From positions 2,009,063 to 2,073,062 of the forward strand of contig SCFE01000040.1 of assembly GCA_004352715.1 (NCBI GenBank): a stretch of 64,000 nucleotides of DNA, given 5' to 3'. This document shows positions 11,578-23,600 of the stretch, piece by piece; position 1 is the stretch's first letter, and every line of letters starts with the position of its first letter. The position numbers and the translations under genes are program-made. Below the pieces are notes generated by a model. That model saw only the letters and a list, made by a program, of their open reading frames with translations, searched no databases and was not told the origin of the DNA. The DNA comes from Hofstenia miamia. Lineage: Eukaryota > Xenacoelomorpha > Acoela.

Positions 11578-11845
11578 NNNNNNNNNNNNNNNNNNNNNCT
11601 CATTGACTTTGCTAGCAGAGCAAAAACAGTTTAATTATAGTCTTGTTTACAGATGGTTCATTTAATCGAGCAGAATCATACAGTTTTGCAATTGGTACTG
11701 ATAATGTTGCTGCTCTATGTAAACTGGATAGATTGACTTTGTCATAAATTTCAAATGATAAATTTATAAGATTTCAAACTAGTGTTAAATTTTAAATTTT
11801 GTAAAAGTGCAGTAAGAGAAAAAATTTTAAATTTAACTCCTTTGT
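11331..11845. repeat. 247-bp sequence repeated on both sides of an N gap
   Basis: Positions 11331-11577 and 11599-11845 read the same base for base as far as I can compare, and the 21 Ns at 11578-11598 separate them. Both copies start CTCATTGACTTTGCTAGCAG and end ACTCCTTTGT. This is most simply two overlapping contig ends that were scaffolded rather than merged. Confidence 0.9.
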
Positions 11846-12699
11846 AAAAACAATCTTTCATTTTTAGCGCAGTAAGATTTTTTTAATTCTGATTTTAAAT
11901 GTTGTAAAATTAGCCTTTGTTTCTAACGCAAGAAGAGCTCTTCATTGCTGAAATTAGATGCCCACTTTTATTCAAGTGAAAAACAAAAGTTTACTTGGGT
12001 ATTTTCAAGCAATTCTTCAAGCTGACGTCATTTGCCATTTTCTGACAAATGAAGTACAAGCACAAGCTAATTTGAAAGAAATTGGGATTCTATAAAATAA
12101 ATCTCACATACTGAAAGAGTCAAATAGATGGCCTAAGAAAATATCAATGGCTGAGCTGCCTATAAAGAGGCCCATCCGATTAGCAGTGGGGGAGAGGAAA
12201 AACAGACTGAGTTGTACAAAACAGACTAGATCTGGGGTAAGACTTCGATTCTCTTCATTATCTCATTTTATTGTTGTGTCTTGATAAATTTTGTAGCGTA
12301 TTTGATAGTTGGACTATTATTTCATATTGAAGTGAATAAAATTTGTTCAATTTAAGTTATTTTTAATTACAAGGTTGTTGACATTGTTAATTAAGAGTTT
12401 GGTAAGTTTCCAAAGATTTTGGTTAAGTAATTGAAGAATAGATGGTATTTAACAATTGAATTAAAGTATTGTATTGTGTAAAATATTGTAAAAAAATTGT
12501 GAGATGTAAGTTAAAATCAAAATTCAGAACTTACATTTTAAGTTTTACAAAGTAATCCGTTGCTGTTGGCAGCGGGTACATTGTAAGTGTAAGTACAGAG
12601 AGATTTGCTTCTTGTTAGTTGTTAGAAAACTGACTCAAATCGCATTGTATTTTCGCTTGTTTGAACAAAGTGAATTGAAAATAGAAAATACTACATTCT
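11846..12699. other. AT-rich stretch between LINE pieces
   Basis: No gene or intact domain is seen. It lies between a LINE coding remnant and a LINE 3' tail on the same strand, so it may be decayed element sequence. Confidence 0.35.
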
Positions 12700-12889
12700 A
12701 ATGTTAGTGCATAGCACAGAGGACATGAATTAATGTCCATGCCTGTGATTTCCTTCTGTTCAATCGACTACTGACTCGCAAATTGGATCTTGATCCTTTT
12801 GATTTCATTAAGTTCTCTAATTCCTGCTGCACTCGCTCTGATGATGTTGTCACCTTCTCAATTCGTCGTACAAAGAAACATCGCACCCT

Positions 12890-13168
12890 TCACTCGTTTT
12901 TCAATCGTGCTTGTACTGCTGCTAATTAAATCTTGACTCGCAGCCCTCCAACAGCGATTGATTTCTTTTCCCCGCCACCGAGCTTCAAGAAATCTTTGAT
13001 GGCTTTCCTCTTTGCTGAGCCCTTCTTGAACTTCGCCTACTCTTCCATTTGCTCCTATTTCATCTCCTGTGACTGTCCTCGCTGCCGTAAAACTTGACTT
13101 GTTTTTATTTTTTTGTTGTGTATGCCTTCAGCGGCTAATAAAGTCATTGATTATTATTATTATTATTA
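12890..13168 (+). mobile_element. 3' end of a non-LTR retrotransposon with (ATT)n tail
   Basis: The segment is clearly less AT-rich than its surroundings. It ends with TTGTTGTGTATGCCTTCAGC, GGCTAATAAAGTCATTGATT and a run of ATT units. The same 3' end occurs inverted at 9396-9466. The AATAAA just before the repeat tail would be the element's polyadenylation-like end. The part before 13090 is probably 3' UTR and contains no recognisable protein. Confidence 0.65.
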
Positions 13169-13899
13169 AAACGTAAGTTGAAACTTTGAGAAGTTCAATT
13201 GTACTGAGTGGAGAGAATTGTTTTTTAAGCTTAATGTATAAATTTTCTTTTCATCAAATCGAAGTTAAATTGATATTGATTTGAGATGATCCTTTTAGAA
13301 AGAATTTGCCAATACAATAGAAGTGTTCTAAAATTCGCCTAGCATACGAAATCATAAATTTGAGTGTAGAAACATTTTTATTACAACTTATTCGAATTTT
13401 ATGTGTGAACAACCTTGATATTGCAATTGATTCAAATAAGATCGATTAGGAAACATTTCAAATTTGTTGCGTATGGTGGAAGTTACTAGTAAGGATACAG
13501 CCTTTGTAACACCTGCTAGTAAAACTATTAAAAAGAAAGCCCACGCTGACAAGGTAAAGAAGCAAAGGAAATCAGTGCACTTTTTGTAATGAAATCATTT
13601 GGAACAAAGAAATCCACATGAAAGTAATTAAGGTCCTCATGGTTTGCAGTTTCGGTATTTAAAGAAAATATTATTGCTACATATTCAATCTATCTAACAA
13701 TTTTCCTAAATTGTGTAAATTACACACATTCATAAAGCGGATGTTAAACAATGGGCTTTGTCTCGGGCAAATGAGCTGTTAATTGGTCTTTGAAGTGATA
13801 CACGATGAACTCATGCTCCGAGAGTAATTATCTTGCAATTATCTCGCGCGGGAACAAATGCTACAATACAGAATGCATTTAACTTAAGTGTTTTGTTCT
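13169..13899. other. AT-rich stretch, no gene seen
   Basis: No supported open frame and no recognised repeat. It is bounded by LINE remnants on both sides. Confidence 0.35.
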
Positions 13900-14300
13900 A
13901 GCGCAAAAGCCCATCGTATAACCTCCGCTTAAAACTCCACGTCCCACTGAGGTGAAGCACTTTAGACCTATCTCTATCACAAAAGCACAGAGTCTTTGAA
14001 CAAATGATCATTAAAACTTAAAACATTCACAAAAAAATATGTATTTCAGCGCGATCAAACTGATTCTCCGGGCCATTTATGGTCTAAATGAATAAATAAT
14101 AAATTATGTATTTCAGAGATTCAAAATTAGTTATTGCTAAAGCTTTTCATCGGAGATAAATGGGGTAACACGAATTTTACAGGAGCGCCAAAATTTGAAC
14201 TGAATTGGCGAGACAGTTTAATGGCTTGAAAGCAATCTCGGAGTTCCACAGGGAACCGTAGAAGGACCAATCTTTTATTCAGCAGGGCAGATAATATCAG
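13900..14300 (+). mobile_element. Reverse transcriptase remnant of a non-LTR retrotransposon
   Basis: Plus-strand frames carry PTEVKHFRPISI (about 13945-13980), the conserved NYRPIS-type block. Some 260 bp on comes LESNLGVPQGTVEGPIFYS (14227-14282), the GVPQG-x2-GP-x-LF block of LINE reverse transcriptases. Several frameshifts and stops lie between. The YADD catalytic block is not found, so the copy is truncated or decayed on the right. Confidence 0.7.
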
Positions 14301-14780
14301 TGTATTGGAACCTTTGCTAATTAATTTTCAAATAATACACGAAAATCGAAATAAATTGTTAGTTTTAGAAGCCGATCATATGATCTGGTAGTTCCGCCAT
14401 TACTGCCGGCATAGGAGTGAATGACCTACAGATTATTGGAACTACTATTAACTATAATCCTAATATCTAAAGTATGTGAGAAATGTACACGTACGTCAAA
14501 TATTCATAATGGATCTGGAAATGACAGCAAAATTTTGTTGTATTCATATGACTAACGGAATCTGCGCATGGGGCATGCCTCTAATCAGCTGTTAGACAGC
14601 GTACAATGAAAAGCCATGAAATATCAAATTATTAATTAACAGGAGTACGCCATTCTCATCTATATAGCGTAATCCAGCTTTTTTAAGGAAAACCGAAAAA
14701 ATTCAACCATCTGTTCTAATAATGCTAAACTGAATAATTTTCTACGATATATATCATAGATGTTCGATGTTCTTCTATAA
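14301..14780. other. AT-rich stretch, no gene seen
   Basis: It lies between the RT remnant and the MITE. No open frame or repeat could be supported. Confidence 0.35.
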
Positions 14781-14996
14781 TTTAATAAAGGCGTTATTTT
14801 ACTTCAGAGGACCCACTTGGATTGACATACAATAATAATAATTGAACCCTAACCCCAATCCCTTTTGCAAAAAATTAATCAACATGATGAAATGCAATAC
14901 AATTGCAATGGTTGGGGTGTAGGGTTAGGGTTCAATTATTATTTTATGACGTCACTTGAACTGGGTCCTCTAAAGTAAAATAACGCCTTTAATAAA
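14781..14996. mobile_element. 198-bp foldback MITE with 9-bp target-site duplication
   Basis: The element runs 14790-14987. It starts GGCGTTATTTTACTTCAGAG and ends with the near-perfect inverse, CTCTAAAGTAAAATAACGCC. The inverted repeats continue inward past GACCCA and pair TTGAACCCTAACCCC with GTTAGGGTTCAA, leaving a loop of about 50 bp. So most of the element folds into one hairpin. It is flanked by perfect 9-bp direct repeats TTTAATAAA at 14781-14789 and 14988-14996. It has no coding capacity. A 9-bp duplication fits Mutator-like insertion better than mariner (TA); an 8-bp hAT site with one chance match is also possible. Confidence 0.9.
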
Positions 14997-16350
14997 TGTT
15001 TCTCCTTAACATATTTACAAGTTTAGATTTCGCTTACATAAAACCATAAAACATAAACAAGCATAAGAAATTTCCTAAAATTGAATTTCATCTTAAGTTA
15101 TAATTTAAATACAACAAGCTTTTTTATAAATCATACATTATAGCGTATTATATCAAAGATTTTAATTCATTTTAAAAACGTGGTATTGAATTTCACTGGA
15201 TTTAATACAGACATAACAATTTTGGACAATACATTTTGTCAAATATAATTTAAAAATCCTTTTGAGCTTATTTTTTAGGCAAGGCCAATGCAAATTTGCT
15301 GTTTCAGTTAATTTACAAGATGAGAATAAAAAATTACCCTAAGAATGTAAAAAGTGAGGCAACAACTTTTGTACTTGAGTCATTAAACTGAAGAATTTCT
15401 TACAATTTTTGCGAAAAAATTAATTAATCTAGTGCTCGTCTAAATTTAATACCGCATCATGAGACAAAAATTTCAATTTTCAATATTAATAATATAAATA
15501 GGGGTTTTGACCAGGCCCGTGGCCAGGGATTTTTTTTAAGTACTGACATCAATAAATGCCATTTCTCTTTCTATTATTTGTAGTGAATCACTTGTATGCT
15601 TGCATGTATAGCGCGTGCAACTTAAATAGGTTTTGTTGATTAAATATTTCATTTTAGCCTTGCCCGTGGCTAGCATTTGCAAGTCAGAGGGGAATGGTCG
15701 CTCAGCGATCAATAAATTAGTCATATTTTTACATATGTAAAATAATTTTCCAATTTGGCATTGAATTTAATTTTTGACTGAATGATAGAATTTGAACTAA
15801 AATATATTAGCAGAAACTCATACGAATTTTTTCACTGTAACTTGTTTACAAAATATTTCAACTAATGCACATATTCCACAGTATTCTCTAATATTGATGA
15901 ACTCTCCTTGCTATAGCAAGCTCATCAACACCAGGGCTACGTATTTTGCATAACTTAGTGTGGGAATTATAGTGCTGTTTATATTATGGCCATATATGGC
16001 AAGGTGATATTTGGTATATATTTCGTCCGGGCATTATGACCATAATGGTCATTGTGTAAAATGTGGTGACTGATGGTGAAATATATATGGCGAAGGGGTA
16101 AGCAACATTTAGTTAGATTTTTGCTAGCCGAATAAATTAATTGACTTTTTCTGTTAAGTAGTAGATTATTTCCGCTTATTGATAAAAAATGGAATGTAAT
16201 TTTTTGATCAAAAAACAGTACACAACCAGTTTTTCAATGGAAAATTTATGAAGGTTAATTAGTGCTTTATTCCAAAATATGGTGTTAGAACTAAGAAAGA
16301 GTGTTTCTTCTAAATGAACAGACGCTTTGATCAAAATTTAATTCCTTTAG
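14997..16350. other. AT-rich stretch between two MITE ends
   Basis: No gene is supported. An imperfect inverted repeat centred near 15916 (CTTGCTATAGCAAG core) and a palindromic CArG-type decamer CCATATATGG at 15990-15999 are the only structures I noted. A short minus-strand frame at 15724..15536 is unrecognised. Confidence 0.4.
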
Positions 16351-16351
16351 A

Positions 16352-16394
16352 GGCGTTATTTTACTTTAGAGGACCCACTTGGAATGACGTCAAA
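16352..16394 (+). mobile_element. Second copy of the MITE terminal repeat (one end only)
   Basis: GGCGTTATTTTACTTTAGAG, then GACCCACTTGGAATGACGTCA, matches the terminal repeat of the 14.8-kb MITE almost exactly. It even follows the right-end variant (TTTAGAG rather than TTCAGAG) and its TGACGTCA. No matching inverted end was found within the next kilobase, so this is a solo end, a truncated copy or the left end of a longer, diverged relative. Confidence 0.75.
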
Positions 16395-17959
16395 ATGTGG
16401 TATCACTGTTAAAAATTAACGTGTATAATACTTGTAGTTGCAGTAGAAACCCTTCCATACAAAGAAGAAAGAGACTTAGAGCCATCAGAAAAGGCTGGTT
16501 TGACCAAAAAGAGCAGCAAGAAGGTCTCACATAGCAAAGAATCATTTTAGTTTGTTTGTGTACATTCCATTAATATTGATGAAATTTTCTATTGCAAATT
16601 ATATTAGCTTTATGTTAAAAATTCAAAGAAAATTGATTTAGCATTTTTTCAAAAAAAAATTTCCGTCATTTCTTGTACAATTTTTGTGATATTTGAGCTA
16701 TATGTATTTGTATTTATCTAAACATAGTAAAAATCGAATTTTTTAATACTGCGCTGAATAAAATTTTGTCAAATTTTAATATTTTTGCATGGAATCAAAA
16801 CTAATGAATATTTTAAAAATTCATAGAATCTTAGTATGCCAAAATTTCTACTAAAATTTCATTTGTGTATCTGTAGTATTTTTGAGAAATTTGAATTGAA
16901 ATTTCCTACCTACGTTTACGTCATCTGCTGGTTTTCGTCCCCAAGTAAAATACATTTTATCTCAAAATATATGTTTCGGATGCCTACTGTAGCTTAGAAA
17001 GTGATGTAGCACATATTAGCCGCTGTTTAACAGCTACAACGATAGTTTTATTTTCATCTTAGTCCTACCTCAATTTGTTTTGTAGTAGTTGTACCCCTGT
17101 CGAAACGCCAGTCCAACATGCTTTGGTGCACCAGAAATAGCTTTGGTGCTAACTAGAAATAGTTAATCATGTCTCGACCTGGCTATCTTTCACTTTTAAA
17201 ATCGACGAGGTGTTCTTGGAGCATAAAATCAATACATTCATTAACAAGCAACGAAGCTTGGAGGGACTATAGCTTACATCCTGTCTCTTATACACATAAA
17301 AAAATTCGATTTTTTGGTTCTCTAACGTCAGCAAATTGATTGCAATGCCAGAAAGATTCGAAAAATGCGTTCCAAGATCACAATAACGCAAATATTTGGC
17401 AGGGTGGCTGCCATTAATAATTTTCTTAGAATAATATTTGTATAATTAGAAAAAATATTATTTTGACTTGCTAACAATATTTTAGTAAAAGAACAAAGAT
17501 ATCAGGGTTAAATCATCTTTCAAATTGGAGATATAACATTATTTCTCTAATGCTTCCTCAGCACCCTCTCGGTCGAGATAGTTGTCACCGTTTTAATGTT
17601 TGGATAATTTTATTGGATAGCAGATTTTTATTGCTTTTCAAATTTAGCTTTGAGATTTTAGTGCCAGTGTTGCATTACCTAATAAATTTAATCTATTAAT
17701 AAATTAATGTAATGGAAAGATATATTTTGACATGGCTTTCATTCCTGGCATATAGTATTTGACTAATTGGGCTAAGCTGTGAAATACGATACTTTAGTGA
17801 TACTGTTTCATACATATAAGCGGCTATTAGAATTTGTTAACTGCTTATATAAAGAATTAGGTAGTTTAGCATACACTATGTTTCTTGGTAATACATGTAT
17901 GATTCATTATATAGTTGTTTTACCTGTATTTTATATGATGTTTAAATTTTTGTTCTAGA
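16395..17959. other. Intergenic and 5' region of CCDC112
   Basis: No gene is recognised here. The last part is the probable 5' untranslated or intronic region of CCDC112. A pyrimidine-rich tract ending TTTTTGTTCTAG abuts the CCDC112 ATG and looks like a splice acceptor. Confidence 0.4.
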
Positions 17960-20408
17960 ATGACTAAAGACGATGCGTATGTTAAATTATTTAAGGAAAT
18001 TTCACAACTCGAACAGAAAATTAGATCGATTGAACGTGAACGAAATTTAGCGTTCTTTCAAAAACGCAGTGATTTTCGTGAAACTTATTGCTCGTTAGAG
18101 GAAGCATTTATCAAGATGAATGAAGAGAGAAACAGTGATCATGTGCGGCTTAAGAGAGGCATAGAAAAACTACGTGCAAACGTGCGTGGCTTTAGAGACT
18201 ACATTCGACATATAAAAGTTTCTGGGGAAGGAATTGATCGCGTTAAGGAACGCATTGAAGACATTGAAAGCGCAATTGCTAATTTTAAGAGCAGTCAGAG
18301 AAAAAGTTATGACGAACTGTTAAACAATGAAAGGATATGTTCTCAAGAGGTGTGTATATCATTTAAATCTACAATCACACATACATTTATTAATTTGAAG
18401 TAGAAAGTATACATTATCATCAACGATGCGTTGTCGTTGTCGCATGTATCAATTTTTCTCAGATACTATTATTTGAACAGTATAAAGTACTCTTCTTATT
18501 AAATTGTTTTGTTGTAATTGATTTCTCTTTCAGCTCGTGCATTTCTTTAGATTAGTTCGAAACAAATATTCAAGATTTAGACTAAATTAAACATTGTTAA
18601 GGATTAATATCTTTATTAATATCCTGCTTTTTATTCATTTGTATAAAGGTTACTGCGTTAGAGAAAAAATTTGAGTCCTTGCCTACCACTACTGAACAAC
18701 ATGCAGTGGCATCAATTTACAAATCGAATTCAAAATCGGCGGCGTCGTCGATGCGTCCGGAGGTGGTAGCATTCAATGAATTTTTGGAAAGCACCGGCGG
18801 CATGACTGGTGGATGGGAGCAGTATGACCATGGTGTTTTTCTTCGGCACAGAAGAAATACCTCTACTACAAAGTTGAAAGAAATTTTAAGTCATAGCTTG
18901 CCACATAAGTCTGAGGAAGCAATTTCGGCACATATTATTTGGTATGAAGAATATGAAAATAAATTAGAAAGTAAGCGGAAAGCTATAGCTGAATGGAAGT
19001 CGCAAAAGTAAGTAATGCATTTAAGTTTTTAAATATCTTAGAATAGATATTTCGGCTATAAATCTTGAATATTGTTAAAATCTTAATTCAGTAATTAGAT
19101 AGCTTATATTGCATATCTAATTATTTTGAGTTGTAGCAATAAAACTACTTGATTTTTTATTAATTTTAACAATTGAAAATAACAAGTTTGTTGCATTTGG
19201 TTTTCCTGTGAACATTTAATTTACTTCATACTTTTCTTGATAATTATTGGACTAAACAACAAAATATCATTCTATTTTAGAGTTTATAAAATGAAACATT
19301 GTTTGTACAAAATTCTGCCATTAGAGGTCAAGCATTGCTGCAATAACTTTCGAAAGTTCTATTATTACTATAGACCGAAGAACAATGATACATACCATCA
19401 CAGTTTCATTGACTTTCATATTACTCCAAATTTGCCGATAGTTTTGAAAGTCATTGTCTGATATTTTTTGAAGATATTTTTATATTATAAAATGTTTGGT
19501 TAATAGTACTATTATCATTAATATTTAATTTCAATATAATTAAAAATTTAAAATTGTTTTCAAAATTTTTTTAAATTTACTTTACGTAAATCTACATCTG
19601 GTTATTTAAATTATATCAGTTGAGCTTTAAATAAAATAATTTTGAATGCTTTCAATACTATTTTTTAATTGGAATTTCGCTGTTAAACACTAAATTAGTA
19701 ACGTAAATGACTGTTTGCTGCAACTTTTTTGGATGGTAACAAGCACAATATGTACATGTCAAAGTATAGTAATGCAATAATTCATTTAGAACTGCGCAAT
19801 TAAATCAAATTATTGAAGAAGATAGTAAAGAGGATGCAGAGATTTCTAAAGAGGAAACCATTGCAAAGCAAAAAGAATTGCAGGTACGACGCAATGAAGA
19901 TATACGATTATGGAAGGAACGTAAAGAACGTGAATTACAAGAGAAAAAAGAAAGGGAAGAAAAAGAAAGACTAATGGAAAAGAGAGCTGAAGAAAAACGA
20001 CGACTGCGGCAGCAACAGATTAAATCCCAAGTCATTGAATTCCAAATGAACAAGCGCAAACAAGAAGAATTACGAGAGCTTGAAGAGTTTGCTGAACAGT
20101 TGGAAAATGCTGGTTCAAATTCGGCCCAAACAACTAACAGACGCAATGAGTTTCTCAAAAGAGACATGAATAAAGTCAAACAGAAACTTCAGGAGAAAAA
20201 GGAAAGGGAGGAGGAAGAGGCATTGAAACAGTTATCTGCTCAAAAAAGAAAGGAAAGCATTGACATGAAGGTTCAAAGAGATCCTTCGAGAATTCTCAGA
20301 CCCACTAAATCAGTAACATCAAGAATGAATTCCGATAGCAGTAAATCTACGCAACCACTTTTACATATTCCTCATCGAGCGATTCCAGCCTGGAGAGCAG
20401 ACCCTTGA
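17960..20408 (+). CDS. CCDC112: CCDC112 orthologue, three coding exons
   Basis: Exons 17960..18349, 18649..19007 and 19790..20408 join in phase and give 455 residues (human is of similar length). The donors are GAG|GTGTGT and AA|GTAAGT; the acceptors are ATAAAG|GT and ATTTAG|A. Exon 1 encodes a coiled coil. Exon 2 carries the family hallmark STGGMTGGWEQYDH at about 178-191. Exon 3 is a long charged coiled coil rich in Lys, Arg and Glu (about 290-400), followed by the diagnostic C-terminus RDPSRILRPTK and PLLHIPHRAIPAWR. CCDC112 is a centriolar-satellite protein linked to cilium formation; that role is carried over by orthology. A strong acceptor-like TTCTAG sits one base before the ATG, so an upstream exon (5' UTR or N-terminal extension) is likely but not identified. 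No neighbouring gene is related in function. Confidence 0.94.
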
Positions 20409-20618
20409 TATTCTATTCTTGTGCTTACACATTTAATTATAAAATATAATAGGTTTTAAACATTATCATTTTATGAGTTATCTCATGAATTTCTGTTTCA
20501 TTTAAAGATGAAACAACATCTTGTTGCATGAAATGAAAATTTTAAGAGATTATATGAATTAATACTATAAGTTGTAGTTGGTCCACTTGAATCAAGATAA
20601 GCTAGATTGGTCGAAAAA

Positions 20619-23600
20619 TTATTTAATGAAATTAATAAAATCTTCATCAGCAAAACGATATCTAATGCTGTTCTGCAGTTCAGTACCTCCACGGCTAAAG
20701 TAAAATCTTTTTGCTAGATTATTCCAATCTAGACAAGATAAATGTAAGGTTTTTCCACACAAGTGAGCTTCCTTTACGATTGTTTGGAACAATTGATTTC
20801 CAAGGCCCCGCTTTCGGCAGCTTGGTTCAACGTAAAAATCCTAAATAGCAATTTATTATTCTTATAAAACTTGACTGTGTACATATGTATATAGAAAATA
20901 AATTTTTACTAGCATGAAAATATTTTTATTTAGGGCATTAAATAGAGAATTTCTAAGAAACAATATTAGAATTTATTGAAAACTCATGAAGCTGTAATTT
21001 AAGTTTATGAATTATCGATGTAAAATGGAATTATTAAAAATGTTTTTATGAATAACTTACGCATTTAGCTATAAACATTGCTCACTCAAAAGCACAAAAG
21101 CACTACAAACTCGGAAAATAATAGGCATTGAACAGGTGTAACTTCTGAAACTTACAGAAATTTTCCAGTCTATTATCAATGTTGCTCGCTGGGGTGTTTC
21201 TCAATAATGTGCAGCTTGGCAGGGCTATTAGGAATTGAATGACAAAACCACAAACACTAGATTAAATAATTCATTTATTTTGAACAATCTCTTACCCAGT
21301 TATCGTCTATAACTACGACAAATGAGAATGAGCCAATATAATTAGTCAGTAATATGCCAGCTTCCTAAGTTAACAGTGAGTTTTTAATTTATATTTTTTG
21401 AGATCTTGAACTCGTCAATGTATTAAGAACAATTTAGAAATTAAAGCAGAAGATATCATTGTATTTAAGGTAAACAATGAACATTATTGATCGGCATTTG
21501 CCAATAGGAGGCTCCAGCAACACGAAGCTGTCTTTTAAAACGAATGGCATTATAGTAGAACTGAGACGACGCTTTAATGATGAGAATTCCGTTTTTTCCT
21601 AGAGGGAGAAGTCAAGAAAGTTTCTTGATGACAATGAACTTAAACTGTTGTTCCATTGGATATGCGTGACCCTTATGATAAAATGCAGCATATTTAAATC
21701 ATCAAGTTGAAGATTGTTGGTAATCAATTTCACATTAGCTGTGCAGACGATTTAGAATATTCATCACACATCATTGCAGCCTTGATATATTTAACGGACT
21801 TATCAATTACAAGAAATATGCTACCATTTCCGATCAATTAATTGCAATTTCTAGAAAAACTACCCGCATCAGCCAATAGGTGAAAATGGAAAGTTTATTA
21901 ATAAGAATAATTCGGAGTACGCACACCACGGCACTAATAGATGTTATAAAAACCTCATTCATCTGATAACTGCTAAAACATTAAGTCACCCAAAAACTAC
22001 CGTTACAAGGACATCAAGTGGATGCGAGTTTGATAATCATGGAAATTTTATCGAGTTATGAAAATTGCTTGTTACTACCCTTCTCTTCTTCGAAATCGTC
22101 ATAGCCTGAAGAATGTGAGGCATGCCGGTTGGGCATACTTCGTTTCTCGTACTCTTAAATAATTTTGTCAACCACCAAGGTGCAAGCATAATTTAATGCA
22201 AAACATGTTGGTAACACTAATGGCAGATTTAATTAGCTACTAAATTTCCAAGGACGAGGATTTCTTACGATAATCATGTATGAGTGAAATTCCTGTCTTC
22301 TTTGTGAGCATAAAGAGTTTCTGTGCACGTCTGCTGCTGAATTCCTTGCGTAGTGTTGCAGACTAAACAAATCCTTGAAACTTTAACATGCACTGGTGCA
22401 AAAAACATATATTCTAGATTCTCCCAGCAGCAGTTTGATATTTAATTTTTGACAACCGTGGGCTTTGCGGTAATAGTTATTTTCCTTGATGTTTTATTGT
22501 AATTAAATTGTAGCAAAGAAAATTTACTGCATACTACTATTCAATAAAAAGTTTTACATATACGTCAAAATTAACCTCTAGGTAAATGTATTTCCCAAAT
22601 CTAATCGAGAAACCATGAAAGTATACACAGTATCCTACAATTTTCCACTTGATGCCATCTTGTGAATACTCTGAGACTTGCGCATGATAGTATGGAGGGA
22701 AGATTTTGAATCCATCTTCTGTTAAACCGTTGGCAGTTGTATTGCACAAATATGTAGATTTTGTATGATCAGCTCACTGCCGTATGAGTCTAACGACGTC
22801 TTTTACATTTTCTTCATTTAGTTTAGTGATGCGGTACATTATCAAATAAGTATGTAAATACGAAATTGTCTTTACATAGTAAATATGCAAATGCTGAAGT
22901 TCTAATATACCCCCAAAATAGTTGAATTTCAGTTGATGTCTCGCATATTAGTTAAAATATAACTCGTATTGGAACACTATTAAATATTCATTTTCTAGGT
23001 CATGTAGACCATTTGTTTTGCTTTCTTTTGTTAAATTTCATTATTCAATGCATTCATCAACATACCAGAGATGGACGTGGACCGGTTCGACCAATGTAGT
23101 TTTTTGAAATTTGATAGTCATGATACAAACATTCTTGAGTTGAAAAACACTGCACCCTTCTAATTTGATTAGTACTAATATGTTCTTTTTGATTTAAATT
23201 GATTTGCTTACTATGGATTGTAAATCTACTGCAGTGTGTGTTTACCGTTGTATATTGTTGAAATTGATGGATTTATACAAAGCTCTTTAAGACTAAGATT
23301 TATGTTTATCATACTAACATTCCCCTTAACTACATTTTTAACGAATGATTTAAATCCAAAACATTCCCATATTGTTTAAAAGAAGCACATGTTACTCCGC
23401 TTTACAAAAAATAATGAAACGTGCCTACTTAATTATTGGCCTATTTCAATCACGACACCAATAAGTAGTTTTTGAAAGACTAATATTTAATCAAATGTTC
23501 GAGCATTTTAAGGAGCATAATATGCTTTCTGCAATCCTAATTTGATTTAGAAGAGGTTTTTCAGCGAATGATGATTCAATCGACCATATCATACTAATCA

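Noticed and set aside
15990-15999. CCATATATGG as an SRF (CArG) site
   Set aside because: A single match in AT-rich DNA with no nearby promoter is expected by chance.
19805-20179. Ser-rich frame antisense to CCDC112 exon 3
   Set aside because: It is the shadow of the Lys/Arg/Glu-rich coiled coil on the other strand.
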